Notes: generated by a model from the letters alone, not told the origin. A stretch of 64,000 nucleotides of DNA from Amyelois transitella (GCF_032362555.1 NC_083508.1:4989001-5053000); one strand, 5' to 3'; shown: positions 1 through 11,265, counted from the stretch's first letter. Numbers and translations: made by a program.

Positions 1-1763
1 TTCATGCTTCTTTTGCCATACCCAACTTTCACTCCCATACATTAATGTCGGGACCAACACGCCCCTGTGCACAGCCAGTCGAGCCTTTTTGGATAGTTTC
101 TGACTGCTCATAAAGGCATGCAAAGCTCCATTCACCATGTTCCCCGCGTTCACTCTCCTTTCAATATCACTATCATACTTGCCATCTGATGTAAACTTTG
201 ATCCTAGATATACAAACTCTTTCACTTGCTCCACTTTTTCTCCTCCAATCAAAATATTACATGCTGTCATTTCTTTCTCCATTTCAAAAACCAGTGTTTT
301 AGTTTTACTTACGTTCACTTTCATTCCTTTCTCTTTTAAAGCTTCATGCATACAGTTTACCATCTCCTGTAACTCCTCCGCTGATGACGCCAGTATAACC
401 TGATCGTCGGCATAGAGCAGACATTTGACGAGTAACTCATTCATCCTTAATCCACTTTTAGACTCTTTCAAATCTGTCAAACAGCTATCCATAAATAGGT
501 TGAACAGCCACGGTGACGCAACACATCCTTGCCTAACGCCTTTCTCAATCTTAAACCACTCAGTGTGCGCTCCGTTTATCCTGACACAAGCACTCGAATC
601 CTCATATAAGGATTTCAGTGCTCGTATTAAGAGACTGCTCACCCCATGCATAGAAAGTGCTGACCACAATTCATTCCTCTCAACTCTGTCATAGGCCTTT
701 TCCAGATCTACGAATGTGCAATAGACTTTTTGACTCTTGGCCAAAAACTTTTCGGCTATGCACCGCAAGGAAAAGACCTGATCAGTACATCCCATTCCCT
801 TTCGAAATCCCGCTTGAGCATCCCATATTTTGTCATCAGTTTCATTCCTGACTCTATTAATCAATACCTTAGCATACAATTTGCCGACGACGCTAAGCAG
901 GCTTATACCACGATAATTTTTGCAGTCCAGCTGTGACCCTTTTCCTTTGTAAAGTGGCACGATAACAGCCTTACACCAATCTTTTGGTACTCGGCCGCTT
1001 CTCCAACACAAATTGAAAAGGCAGTACAACTGACTAGCTACTACGCCTTTTCCTGCTTTAAGCATCTCGACCGACACTCTATCACACCCAGCAGCCTTTC
1101 CCGCTTTCATACTCTTAAGTGCTTCCACAATTTCGAACATTTCAATTTCGCCTTCCATCTCATTCTCTTTTTCTTCGCTATAGCAGAAATCTTTCTTATT
1201 TCCTTCCTTTTTTTCAAATAAACTTTCAAAATAGTCCTTCCATATCTTTAGTACACATTCTTCTCCTTTCACAACGCTACCATCCTGGCATCTGATCCTA
1301 GTCAGCTCTCTGGTTATAGTATTTCCTCGGGCTGACCTTACGGATTTCCAGAATACTTTCAGATTTGACTGAAAGTCTTCTGATAGCCTTTTATCAAAAT
1401 CCTCTTTATACTCTTCTTTCTTTCTAATCACAGCTTTCTTAACCAAATCTTTCATTTTCTTATATTCCTTACGTGCTTCATTCACATCTTCATCTATAAC
1501 CTCTTGCATTCTTAAGTTAGCTTTTGCTGCTAACAAATCCAGCCATGCTTTCTTCTTTAATCGCACAAGTTCTTGCACATCTTTACTCATCCACGCATTT
1601 TTGTGATTTTTTCCTTTCCTTCTTCTACTTACACCACACACTTCAACAGCTACTTTCACAATTCTTTTTTTAAATTCCTTCCATCCATCTTCAATATCGC
1701 TCATTTCCTCTAAATCTTCAAATTCATCCTTCAGTCTATTAATATACTTCTTACCTACATCCA
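1..1763 (-). mobile_element. RTE-like non-LTR retrotransposon, copy 1 (3' end beyond window)
   Basis: This stretch aligns without net indels to the copy at 41445-43207 (constant offset 41444). I noticed only about four substitutions over 1.76 kb, for example at 245, 782, 990 and 1661. Identity stops at 1763, so the element is 5'-truncated there; its 3' end and tail lie left of the window. A target duplication cannot be tested because one end is missing. It shares several variants with copy 3 (58200-60030) against copy 2. Seen: near-identity. Inferred: recent transposition. Confidence 0.9.
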
Positions 1764-1797
1764 ATTTTGCTAAATATTCAACTAATTCATAGGACAT
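1..1797 (-). CDS. Partial reverse transcriptase ORF of RTE-like copy 1
   Basis: The frame matching the intact ORF of copy 2 appears open from position 1 up to an ATG at 1797 (599 codons inside the window, no stop reached). It covers the linker, the reverse transcriptase with its YADD box, and part of the C-terminal region. The endonuclease domain is absent because of 5' truncation. The first 12 codons, from the ATG to the junction near 1763, come from flanking DNA, so this start is probably accidental. An in-frame TGA lies five codons further upstream. I compared the frame with copy 2 and did not check every codon. It is unlikely to be a working gene. Confidence 0.7.
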   Translation of the reverse strand, partial: MSYELVEYLAKLDVGKKYINRLKDEFEDLEEMSDIEDGWKEFKKRIVKVAVEVCGVSRRRKGKNHKNAWMSKDVQELVRLKKKAWLDLLAAKANLRMQEVIDEDVNEARKEYKKMKDLVKKAVIRKKEEYKEDFDKRLSEDFQSNLKVFWKSVRSARGNTITRELTRIRCQDGSVVKGEECVLKIWKDYFESLFEKKEGNKKDFCYSEEKENEMEGEIEMFEIVEALKSMKAGKAAGCDRVSVEMLKAGKGVVASQLYCLFNLCWRSGRVPKDWCKAVIVPLYKGKGSQLDCKNYRGISLLSVVGKLYAKVLINRVRNETDDKIWDAQAGFRKGMGCTDQVFSLRCIAEKFLAKSQKVYCTFVDLEKAYDRVERNELWSALSMHGVSSLLIRALKSLYEDSSACVRINGAHTEWFKIEKGVRQGCVASPWLFNLFMDSCLTDLKESKSGLRMNELLVKCLLYADDQVILASSAEELQEMVNCMHEALKEKGMKVNVSKTKTLVFEMEKEMTACNILIGGEKVEQVKEFVYLGSKFTSDGKYDSDIERRVNAGNMVNGALHAFMSSQKLSKKARLAVHRGVLVPTLMYGSESWVWQKKHE

Positions 1798-1965
1798 ATC
1801 AATCTCTGTTCAGACGTGATGGACTCACTATCACTTGTAGCACTAATGGAAATCGTCTATACTAATTTTCTTTTTCAATTTTGGTTTATTTTTCTTGGGC
1901 GTAGAAAATATAGGTGACTTCTTAGCTTCTCTTTGAATTTTCATTAAGGAAGACCGAAATAGGTA
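1795..1965 (-). pseudogene. Possible degraded basic coding remnant beside RTE copy 1
   Basis: Read on the minus strand, 1965-1847 is open in one frame and very lysine-rich, with motifs such as KKSPIFSTPKKNKPKLKKK, ending in TAG. A one-base shift continues as an acidic/serine-rich stretch (SDSESITSEQ). This basic-then-acidic layout resembles the tail of some DDE transposases, but I cannot assign a family. It could equally be chance in AT-rich DNA. Confidence 0.25.
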
Positions 1966-2031
1966 TACCTAAAACATTTGAGTAACTAGTAATAAACACC
2001 TTTATATCTAAACAATAAGCCAATTTTCTTT

Positions 2032-2401
2032 ACCCATACCTAAAGTGACCATACGTCCCGCTTTCGGCGGGATTGTCCCGCTTTCGGCGGGATTGTCCCG
2101 CTTTCAGGCTGCCTGTCCCGCTGTCCCCAGCAAGAGCAAAAATGTCCCGCTTTTGCAAACAAACTAAATTTTTATGCTTATTTTATATCAACATTGCACT
2201 CAAATCTCGCTGACGAGAACAGTCAGTCAAAAATACTAAATGTACAGACAAAATATTTTTGCTGTTTTATTATATGTATATATAATTATTCATAATTAAC
2301 TTATATATTAAGTATATAGAATATTTTTTTATTTACTTATGTACAAAATACTGAAAGCGTCCCGCTCTGACGCAAAAAAAATGGTCACTTTACCCATACC
2401 T
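2032..2401. repeat. 10-bp target-site duplication around the MITE
   Basis: ACCCATACCT occurs at 2032-2041 and 2392-2401, immediately outside the inverted repeats. The match extends a further CTTT to the left on both sides, so the exact boundary between duplication and inverted repeat is ambiguous by a few bases. Confidence 0.7.
2042..2391. mobile_element. Small non-autonomous DNA transposon (MITE-like)
   Basis: The element starts AAAGTGACCAT (2042-2052) and ends ATGGTCACTTT (2381-2391), a perfect 11-bp terminal inverted repeat. It is flanked by the direct repeat ACCCATACCT at 2032-2041 and 2392-2401, which reads as a 10-bp target duplication. Near the left end a GTCCCGCTTTCGGCGGGATT unit is repeated in tandem (2056-2110). 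No ORF is present. Superfamily not assigned. Confidence 0.75.
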
Positions 2402-2895
2402 ATCAGTTATATTGACAACTGTTTCGGTGATGTTTTTAGGGGAATATAACTAATCCCTCGGACGTTTTCGTTGACAAATATTTGAATACATTGTGAATTA
2501 TTTTTTTTTCATGGCAATGGATGGTCTTCGGCTTTTAAATTTAGAAAAAACTTATAAAAGCACATTTACAAAAATACATCAGTTTGACAGATATAGACCG
2601 TTGGCATTTGTAGTAAGTGTTGCCAGTGCAAGAAATTAGTTCAATTTGGTTTCCGCAACATGGCGAGGTTTTTTATTTTTTTGGTCAGGCTTTAAATGTC
2701 ATAAGATCTCTTACGTCTTTTTTCCATAAAACAGAGCCCAATATCTGTCAAAAATATTGAACTGAGATTCAATTAGGCTTTCCTTTCCTTTGATACACCT
2801 TCATGGGAAGAAAAGCAGCTGGCACACACTATATTTTTTTCCCCTGACAGACCAACGTGGAAACTTATTTTATGTGTGAATAAAGTGTACTTTTT

Positions 2896-2973
2896 CCTTT
2901 AGTCACCTTTTAAGACATCCATGGGAAAGAGATGGAATGGTCTTATTCTATTTAAGTACCGGAAACCATATGG
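2896..2973 (+). mobile_element. 3' fragment of the dispersed SINE family
   Basis: It matches the right-hand half of the fuller SINE copy at 50270-50543: the 'agtcacctttt..gacatccatggg' segment followed by 'gagatgga.tggt' and a 'ggaaaccatatgg' end. The head is missing. Confidence 0.6.
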
Positions 2974-3321
2974 TGAAACAATGAGAAATAGAAAAAAAGA
3001 ATAAAACAATAAAAAAGATAGTAGAAATAAAAAAGAAAAAATAATATTAATAGTAAATTTCACTATTCTAAAAAGACATGGACGGTAAATAACCGTCCCA
3101 TCTTCGCCAAAGCCTCTATTGTTTATGCCCCATGTTTAGAATGACCTTGTCTTGTCAGTCTATACTTTATTATAGTATTGTAGTAGATTATGGCAACACC
3201 ATACAATTACGGTACGGCGGTTGATTGACTTGTCTCTGTTAGCTTGCCGCCTGCGCGATTTTCGGGCATTTCGCGCCTCATTCGTATAATTTTAAGTTAA
3301 TTATTTATCGAACATTCCAAA
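2974..3321 (+). promoter_or_regulatory. Upstream region of PPM1G
   Basis: The DNA turns from AT-rich to GC-richer between about 3210 and 3285, just before the PPM1G ATG, which fits a TATA-less housekeeping promoter and 5' UTR. TTTCGCGC at 3269-3276 fits the E2F consensus TTTSSCGC, but one 8-mer is weak evidence. No exact transcription start can be placed. Confidence 0.4.
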
Positions 3322-5371
3322 ATGGGTGCATATTTATCAGAGCCTGTTACTGAAAAAGTGTCAAGCGATGAATCAAACGATAGATTAGAATGCGGTGCTA
3401 GCTCCATGCAAGGATGGCGTGTCAATCAAGAGGTACCGATTATTTGTTTCGTTATTTATATATGTGACTTGATATAACATGCTATAAACGCATTTAATTG
3501 TTTACTGTATAATAATCTGCGTTGCAATATTACTGTTAAAACAATATTGTAAACGAACCCCATTGTTCTATTCGCTACTGGTTGTTGAGAGTTTGTAACC
3601 TGAATGAACTATGTTCGTTCAAAGGTAAATTAGCTTCCCCGTTATATTACTTATCTTACTTATTTCCATATTGTGGTTTTAGGATGCACATAATACAATT
3701 TTGGATTTTGATGAACAAACATCATTATTTGCTGTGTACGATGGTCACGGCGGCGCCGAAGTAGCCACCTATTGCTCGCAAAATTTGCCAAATTATATCA
3801 AAAATACAGAAGCATACAAGAGTGGCCTATTAGTTAAAGCTTTGGAGGATGCTTTTCTTGGATTTGATGAAACCATTGCTACAAAAGAGGTTATGGATGT
3901 ACTCAAAGAATTAGCAGGTGTGTATCTACTTTTAAAATATTATGTCAACATAGTTTTTTATTTAATAAAAAATATCTGTTACCTTTTCCGTCATCTATGT
4001 ATGAGCAGGGTGGAATAGATGTTTTGTAGAGGACAAAAGAATGAAACAATCAAAAATTCTCAAGCTTTGGCAAAGTTAAGCAGGCATTCTGCTAAAACTT
4101 ACTGGATTAATATTTCAATCAGTCATATTGTCGTTAGTAGCTTTTGATGCTGACAGCTGAGTTTGCAGATTATATACACATAGCAGAAAGACATGTGGTG
4201 TTGAAGTCTGCTGTTATTCTATCATGGTTATATGTATATGGATATTGAAAGCACATAATCTTTGGTCCACAGACAGATACAATTATTCCATCACATTAGC
4301 ATGAAAGACCAGATGAAAATTAGTATTTTTCATATTTATCTATTTCTACTGTGATATTTTATCATATTAATAATTGAAAAACACAAAAGTAATAAAATAT
4401 TTTTTCCTTGCCTATCCCTTAGAGAGTATAGGCGATTCGGCTCTGTACAAACGTATATACATATGTACATACATATTATCATGTCTATATACCTTGCGGG
4501 GTAGACAGAGCCAACAGTCTTGAAAAGACTGTAAGGCCATATTCAAATAGTGACAGGTTGCTAGCTAGTATATAAGTCTCACCCTTAGTCACCTTTTACG
4601 ACATCCATGGGAACGAGATGGAGTTGTTCTATTCTGGGAACCACATGGCACTTCTGCCTCTGTCCATAGCAATTATTTTTGATTTATCTAATGTTTTCCT
4701 ACTTTTAGGTGAAATAAATCCTCCTGGACCGAGTGACAATGAGCAATCTGATGATGAAAATGTCAGTAATCTATATCAAGAGGCACATCTTCCACTACAG
4801 GTTTGTTAAAATTCCGACTTGATATTTCATCATTCCCTTGGTGATGGACTCATCATCCTCATTTTCTGGAGTGGAGCCCTGGAGCACTATCTTGGATTGA
4901 GGAAATCAAGATTTACACACAACAACTTGCATTTAAAATCCACAATCATCCCTGAGGAATCCATACCATTTGAATCTTGGTTGTGCAGTTGTATAAATGT
5001 GCAAAAAGCTTGAAATAATTTTGTAAATAAATCAAAACAATATGTTAAGTAGAATTGCTACTACCATAATTATTTAAGTTCATTTTGGAGCTCTCTGTGT
5101 CTCTTAATGATCAAGACCAAGATTTTGTTCAGTGTACAGATCATTCTATGCAATACATTTATATATATATAATATATATAAATGTATTGCATAGAATGAT
5201 TTTGTTCAGTGTACAGATCATCAGTGCAGAAGAAGCGGTAACAAACTGCACTGCAGCATTTTCTTCAACAACGTCAACTTCACAATATTAAATTATACTT
5301 AGAATAGAATGTGGACGAGAGAATACATTGATTAATTTTATATATTTATGAGATTTAATATTGAAAAAAGA

Positions 5372-5411
<40 letters not shown>

Positions 5412-8400
5412 TATATATAAAAATATATATATATATATATATTATGGATTGCCAATTTTAAAAAAAGATTTATGTACATATAATGTATTGCATAGAATGA
5501 TCTGTACACTGAACAAAATCTTGGTCTTGATCATTAAGAGACACAGAGAGCTCCAAAATGAACTTAAATAATTATGGTAGTAGCAATTCTATATTTCTAT
5601 ATATTTATATATATATCATAGGCAAACATGTTCTCACTGAAAATAAGAAATACTTTTAACCAACCTTATCTATGTATATTTTCACGAAAATTTGTTAATA
5701 GGAGGTGCTAGCAAAATATGAGAACAAGCTTAGTACTCTGCACCGCGCCCGACTTGGTGACACGGCGACTCCATTGTCTCCTTGCCTGAGGGCTAAGAAG
5801 AACAATGATGAAGCAGGTGGCTCAGGTATATACTATTTTTTTCATTCATTGTTTTTTTTTGTGAAAAATAGTTTACATATTATAGAAAAATAGTAGCCTT
5901 ACTTTACCTTGATGAGTACATTTAATTTTACGTTCGCATATATTAATTATCCTTAGAATCCTTCCTCAGAAAACACACTTTCCATCATTTCAAACAGGAA
6001 CAAAATCCATCCACAATTTTCCGAAATTAGCACATTCATACAGACAGAGAAAATAGAGGAAATTTATAGTATTTTGTGATAAGCGGATTCCATTCGCAGA
6101 TCACATATTCTGGTTAATTAGTGAAGAAAAGCACTGTCAGTGTGTGCCATCTGCTTCAAAATTTTAATTTTTGGTGCCAGTAGTATCGCTTATTCCTGAA
6201 AAGCTTTTTTTTAAAATAGCAGTTCACCATAATCTAAAATAAAAACAACATAATGTGATATAAACAGGTGCATCAAGTTCAGGGACTGTTGCCGCAGGTT
6301 CCAGTTTGGAGGTTCCCAGCGGTGCTTCCTCCAGTAAGAATGGAGAAGAAGTCAAGGTGGGCAACCCAGAGGAAGACACAGGAGGAGTATCTTCTACGAA
6401 TTCCAACGAAGAGGACAAGGATCTGAATGGAGAGGTAAGTAGTAAAGTAGTTAAGGAATGGTAAGAGGAGGAGAGGTAAGTATAAAGTTGTTATTGCTGA
6501 TTTTTATGAAAAGCATAATAAAGTTACTTTTTTGGTCTGGAGTAAAGAAATCAGCCGTCTTATATACTTTAAGATAGAGGTCGAAGGCCTACTCTTCCGG
6601 AACAAGATACATAAATAGTTCATATATTTTATTATTATAGGTTTCAACAAGTGAGCCTGATCAGAAAACCAAGGACCCCAAAGAGGTCACCAAACCATCA
6701 CTGACAGCCCCCGATAGCTCGGGAGACAATTGCCATCAACCTGAGCAAAGTATGGATGTTAGTAAGGTGCCAGTAGCCGGCAATGGTGACGGATGCAATG
6801 GAGAAGTGTCGGACTCGAAACAGGCAGATGGCGAAGATAATAACATTTCTTCTTCCAACGGGTCGGCTACACCTGTGAAGAGTGGCAAAGGAAAAGGTAA
6901 TTAAATATCTATTTTCAAATTATTCTCCAATAAATTTACTTCTCCATTCTCAGAGATAGCTCGCAAATTACATAAATTATCATTTTAGTAGCAGAATTGC
7001 ATGAGGTCGAAAAATGAAGTGTTGATATTTTTTATAAAATATCGACACTTGATTTATATTATTTTTCTGTTCTTTGAGCTGTCTCAAGATTTATTAAAAA
7101 CTAGCGACCCGCCCCGGCTTCGCACGGGTGCAAAATTCGGAAAAAATTATACATAAAAACCTTCCTCTTGAATCACTCTACCTGTTACAAAAAACCGCAT
7201 CAAAATCCGTTGCGTAATTTTAAAGATTTAAGCATACAGACAAACAGACTAAAACAGCGACTTTGTTTTATACTATGTAGTGATATTTAATTTTTTTTTG
7301 TCACATCGCCTTGTTCTTAAATTTTATATTATCAAAACAATTAAAATATTTTGTTACTAATTGAAAAAATTTTTGAAGTTACATACATACATATGGTCAC
7401 GTCTATATCCCTTGTGGGGTAGACAGAGCCAACAGTCTTGAAAAGACTGATAGGCCACGCTCAGCTTTTTTTTAAATTTTTGAACTTCACTCAATATTTT
7501 TAATGTTTTTAATTAAGAATTTGAGTATGTGGTGTTTACCTTAAATGGTTTGTACATTTAGCAATTAAATTATCATATTATGTATGTATAATACATACAC
7601 ATGTATGTATGGTATTATATCATGGATCAATGTAGCAAACAATGGTAGAACAAATAAAGAAAAAAAAGGTAGGTACTTTACAGAAAATAAAAAAGTTTTA
7701 AAATATTTCAGACAAAGTGTCTCCCGTGTCAAGTACAGACAAGCCGACGCCTGAGCGTCCAAAGAAGTCCAAACTCCGTCGTGCGGCCGCCGCTGTATAC
7801 GAGTCTCTGTTGAGGCAGGCCTCCATGGAAGATGACGAGGAGAGTGACTCCAATGATGAAACCTTCGAAGGAGGCGAGATCAACTCCTCGGACGAAGAGA
7901 ATGTTAATGGCGTTGAAGACTCTTCAAATGATGGTATATTTATTTGAGAAATGGATAAAAATTTGTTAGTCCCACATCCTAGATTGGGTGAATTAGGTTT
8001 TTTACACAAAGCGACTCCTATATGACCTTAACCTTTGAAGGGGAACCTGTCCCGTTAGATCACGTAAATGTATCCAGTTTCCTGAATTTGCAGCTTTCCT
8101 TACAATTTTATATACCGCACTGTGATTGAGCATTGGTTAGCAATGTTTAATTGTATTTATCTACTATTTTATTAATTCTGTGTTATAAGGTGAGGAAGAA
8201 GAAGAGGAGGAGGATGAGGAGGAAGGGGAGAACGACTCGAGTGACGAAGACGGAGAGGAGGATATCAGCATGGCGGAGGAGCCCGGAAATGATAGCGGAT
8301 GCACGGCTGTTGTCGCACTGCTGAAGGGTAATTGTCGTATTTTGAGAAAATTTTTTTGCTTATATTGCAATAGTATTTGCGTCCAGTCAAACAAGATAGT

Positions 8401-9412
8401 GCTTTATTTGAAAGTCAGTATGTATTCATGTGACATTTCCTTTTACAAAAATATAAGAATGTCTTTGTAACATTGTATACGCACCAAATGTACACATAAA
8501 TTGTAAAAGCAAAAATTTATATTCCTTTGGTTGTCGTGATATTGCCTCATATTCCTTTATCTTCAATTATCTTCAACTGAATATTAAATTTGTTCTTAGG
8601 AAATGAACTGTACGTGGCTAATGCCGGCGATTCCCGATGCATCGTCTGCAGAGAGGGCAAAGCCATAGACATGTCTATAGACCACAAGCCTGAGGACGCG
8701 CCTGAGCTCGAACGAATCACTAAAGCCGGCGGGAAAGTGTCCAACGACGGACGCATTAATGGTGGCCTGAACCTTTCGCGGGCAATCGGAGACCACTCCT
8801 ACAAACAAAACAAAGACTTGGGCCCCAAGGAACAGATGATCACAGCACTGCCAGATGTCAAAACACTAACAATAGACCCTGAAAAAGATCAGTTCATGGT
8901 ACTGGCTTGTGATGGAATATGGAACTTTATGTCTAGTCAAGATGTCTGCGATTTTGTACTGCCCAGACTGGTTGAAGGCAGAGAAAGGCTATCTCAGATA
9001 TGCGAAGAGGTTTGTACTTAATGGGTGAAAAATATATCTTTTATTATTTCAAAGGATTAGAAACATTTCTTTTTTTAAGCAGTTGTTGATACATTTTTGT
9101 GGAAATACTCTTTTTCAATAATTTTTTGAGAATAGCCAAATTATGAGTTGTAAATTATGTTCTTTTTCGCAGATGTTCGACCGCTGTTTGGCTCCAAGTA
9201 CAATGGGCGACGGAACTGGCTGCGACAATATGACAGCCATCATAGTGCGGTTCAAAGGTGGCGTTATAAGCGAAGTGGGCCAGCATTCCACTGCAGAGGG
9301 ATCAAAGAAGCGAGTGGCTGAAGAGGAACCAAGCGTGGATGATCAGCAAGACACCAAGAGGCAAAAGGTCGATGACCCCTTATCTAGTTCAGTAGTGACG
9401 TCGAGTGTGTAA
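3322..9412 (+). CDS. PPM1G: PP2C-family Ser/Thr phosphatase, PPM1G orthologue
   Basis: Ten exons rebuild a 664-aa protein with all phases closing: 3322-3432, 3683-3917, 4709-4800, 5702-5825, 6268-6434, 6641-6896, 7712-7933, 8190-8327, 8600-9009, 9173-9412. Known role: metal-dependent (Mn/Mg) nuclear phosphatase, linked in vertebrates to spliceosome and histone dephosphorylation. It starts MGAYLSEP, as in vertebrate PPM1G, with a Gly2 myristoylation-type context. Metal-site motifs are visible: E37-D38 (QEDAHN), DGHGG (D57), ANAGDSR (D459), ACDGIWN (D553) and GTGCDN (D603). As in PPM1G, a long low-complexity acidic/serine insert (about residues 120-430, exons 3-8) splits the catalytic domain, including an E/D run in exon 8. 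The C-terminus is basic (TKRQK), a possible nuclear localisation signal. No broken site was seen. Confidence 0.95.
4468..4653 (+). mobile_element. SINE copy in PPM1G intron 2
   Basis: It carries the family head ('catgtctatat.ccttgcggggtagacagagcc' then 'aacagtcttgaaaagactg'), the 'caaatagtgacag.ttgctagc' middle and the 'gacatccatgggaacgagatggag' tail. It ends about 55 bp before the exon 3 acceptor. Confidence 0.75.
5221..5282 (+). repeat. 62-bp dispersed repeat, copy 1
   Basis: It is identical except for one base to 21623-21684 in a spatacsin intron. It begins TCAGTGCAGAAGAAGCGGTA and ends ACAACGTCAACTTCA. It lies in the spacer of the 109-bp inverted repeat, so it probably travelled as part of that element. 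Family unknown to me. Confidence 0.75.
5373..5443. repeat. (AT)n microsatellite
   Basis: Alternating TA runs interrupted by short A/T breaks, inside PPM1G intron 3 between the arms of the inverted repeat. Confidence 0.85.
7099..7284 (+). mobile_element. Dispersed repeat with 'actagcgacccgcc' end, copy 1
   Basis: About 185 bp in PPM1G intron 6. It begins ACTAGCGACCCGCCCCGGCT and ends near 'gactttgttttatactatgtag'. An inverted, closely similar copy is at 22031-22215. Degenerate ends recur at 18373, 32608 and 33200. It is non-coding and probably a SINE or LINE 3' end; family not named. Confidence 0.7.
7382..7470 (+). mobile_element. SINE head fragment in PPM1G intron 6
   Basis: It matches the first part of the SINE at 50270-50543 ('catatggtcacgtctatatc' then 'aacagtcttgaaaagactg') and breaks off in a T run. 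Confidence 0.7.
7960..8070 (+). repeat. Degenerate SINE-like fragment in PPM1G intron 7
   Basis: It shares the order 'ttgggtga.t.aggtttt..acac.aagcgact.ctat' followed by 'aacctgt' with the better copy at 16830-17030. Heavily diverged. Confidence 0.4.
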
Positions 9413-11259
9413 GGCCTGAAGTAGGTTAAGGACAAGCAGTGTTCAAGCCACTCATAGTATTGTGAAATGTTTGGTGAAGACTAATCTATTATGGCTAAGC
9501 GGGAATATCAGTTTGATATTTTGAGTGAGGGTTTACCATCATTTCTATTGAATTGAAGTTTCCATTTACATTTTTCTTGAGAGCCTCATTTTTCTTGCAG
9601 TGAGACTATTTTTTCATGTGTGCAAGGTTTGTAGGTATTGTAACTGCGCTGGCGTCGTTGACAAATATATTCCCTTTGAATGAGCCTTAAAATTAAAATT
9701 AAATATAGTGCTGGACTTTAGGAAAAACAAAACAGTTCAAAACAATTAAAATATTTGTGGTGCATCTTAAATAGCAAGACATTATATTTCTTATAATTGG
9801 ATATATATGATAATCTAGGGCGCTAAATAATTACATATACTTGCATATTATTTAAACTTATCTCATTACCGGATTTAACTTATAAAATTATTTTGGAAAT
9901 GTAGGCTGTTATGTAGGCTTGTCATAGGGGTTGCCTTATCAAGGTAAATTTCTTATAAGATATTTTGAATAGATTTTGCATCTGCTCTAACATGCAGCTG
10001 AAAGGGACGATGTTGTGGATAAAATTGAGAACTGAAGTCTTAGTATGTAAGCTGTAAATGTAAGAAACAAAATCATTTATCAATGGTTCGCTTTAGAACA
10101 TAAGATGATCACATATTTTTTGTAGAGGAACCCCAGTTTAATTTAATTTATTCTTAACATCTATGCAGTGTCTGTATCTCATATGCTTTCCTTATTAAAT
10201 TCAATTATCTAAAAATAATGAAAAAATATTGTGCCATTACGTGAATGTTAAATTCTTTACATAGCGACGAACAAGGGTAGAAAAACCCTTATGTTTGAAT
10301 TTAGAACATTGTTATTGTTTTGTATACAAACTAGCTTAACAGTTTTTCTACTCTTTTACGTCACAAAAAGACCTTTTTTCCGTGTTATTTGGCAAGTATT
10401 ATTTCGTAAAATGTATGTGCATGTTTGCGGATTCGCCAGTAAAAAGCGTTGTCTTTTGTTATTATTGAATTGAATCTATTATTTTAATTTTGGTTGACGA
10501 GAAGGATGTTGTTTCATCTTTCATTTATGTATCGAAAAAAGTAAATTGAATGTACTTATTTTGTTCAATTAAATTAAAAAACATGTGACATTGGTTAGAA
10601 TTAAATATTTTTTCAATGAATGTGACATTGACTTGTTCCTTACATAAGAATAAAAACATTGTAATCAAGGGAATGAATGTATATTTCAATAATTTATCCG
10701 TGTTACTCTGTAGTAATAAGTAGTTATATTTTTATAAACACCGGTAATTTTACTTTTACTTGCTTAATAATTTTATTTCCAATTCCGTTTAGATAACATA
10801 CAATTACTCAGGGAAACCTATTAATTTACAAACAGATAAGTAACTTTCTCTTTTCAATGTGTGTTTCGATGAAAAATACATTTTTACAGACTGTATTTCT
10901 ATTCTTTTATTTTTTAAAGCTTAATAATATAGCGTGTACTTGTACATCAAAATGTATACCATCATCCTGCTAAGGAAATTGTTGGTAAAAAAGTATCTAT
11001 AGTGTGTCGATGTGGTGATAGTCTCAGTAGAATCCCTAAGATTTCATCTCATTTGCGTGCTTCATGGGGAGAAACCCGGCTTAGACCACAATCCAGGATA
11101 GATCACGAATGGATAGACGAATCACGAATGGAGATAAAGAGGGAGGATAAACCTTGTCAATATTCGTAAATAATGCGGCAGATGTGGGCAAGGCAGGTCT
11201 TTAGGGGTGGCCCCATTCTTAAGTGCAGGAACCAATATATAAATTAGTATATTTATCAG
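9413..11259 (+). other. PPM1G 3' UTR and convergent flank with IFT20
   Basis: AT-rich DNA after the PPM1G stop with no credible ORF. One AATAAA is at 10649-10654, and other A-rich signals exist, so the true cleavage site is uncertain. The bases near 11030-11220 are less AT-rich but I recognise nothing in them. Confidence 0.5.
10649..10654 (+). terminator. Candidate poly(A) signal of PPM1G
   Basis: AATAAA about 1.24 kb after the stop codon. It is one of several possible signals; no transcript evidence is available here. Confidence 0.3.
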
Positions 11260-11265
11260 TTTATT
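11260..11265 (-). terminator. Poly(A) signal of IFT20
   Basis: AATAAA on the minus strand about 27 bp after the IFT20 stop codon, implying a very short 3' UTR. PPM1G transcription converges on it from the other side. Confidence 0.6.

Larger units (their letters stand above)
5051..5590. repeat. Long perfect inverted repeat (109-bp arms) in PPM1G intron 3
   Basis: Bases 5051-5159 and 5482-5590 are exact reverse complements over 109 bp, with a 322-bp spacer. The inner end of the left arm is itself palindromic (TCATTCTATGCAATACATTT around 5141-5160, mirrored at about 5181-5200). A 21-bp piece of the arm (TTTGTTCAGTGTACAGATCA) recurs directly at 5201-5220. The spacer also holds an (AT)n tract. 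In the PPM1G pre-mRNA this would fold into a long duplex. Confidence 0.9.

Noticed and set aside
137..936. Plus-strand ORFs repeated at 137-936, 41581-42380 and 58777-59491
   Set aside because: They are antisense shadows of the RTE reverse transcriptase frame; they recur only because the element recurs.
3269..3276. E2F-like TTTCGCGC before PPM1G
   Set aside because: A single short match is expected by chance in GC-rich promoter DNA; kept only as a remark.
5288..5509. Minus-strand ORF rich in Ile and Tyr
   Set aside because: It is a translation of the (AT)n microsatellite and one inverted-repeat arm.
7698..8394. Minus-strand serine-rich ORFs at 7698-8009 and 8164-8394
   Set aside because: Reverse reading of the acidic Glu/Asp codons in PPM1G exons 7 and 8.
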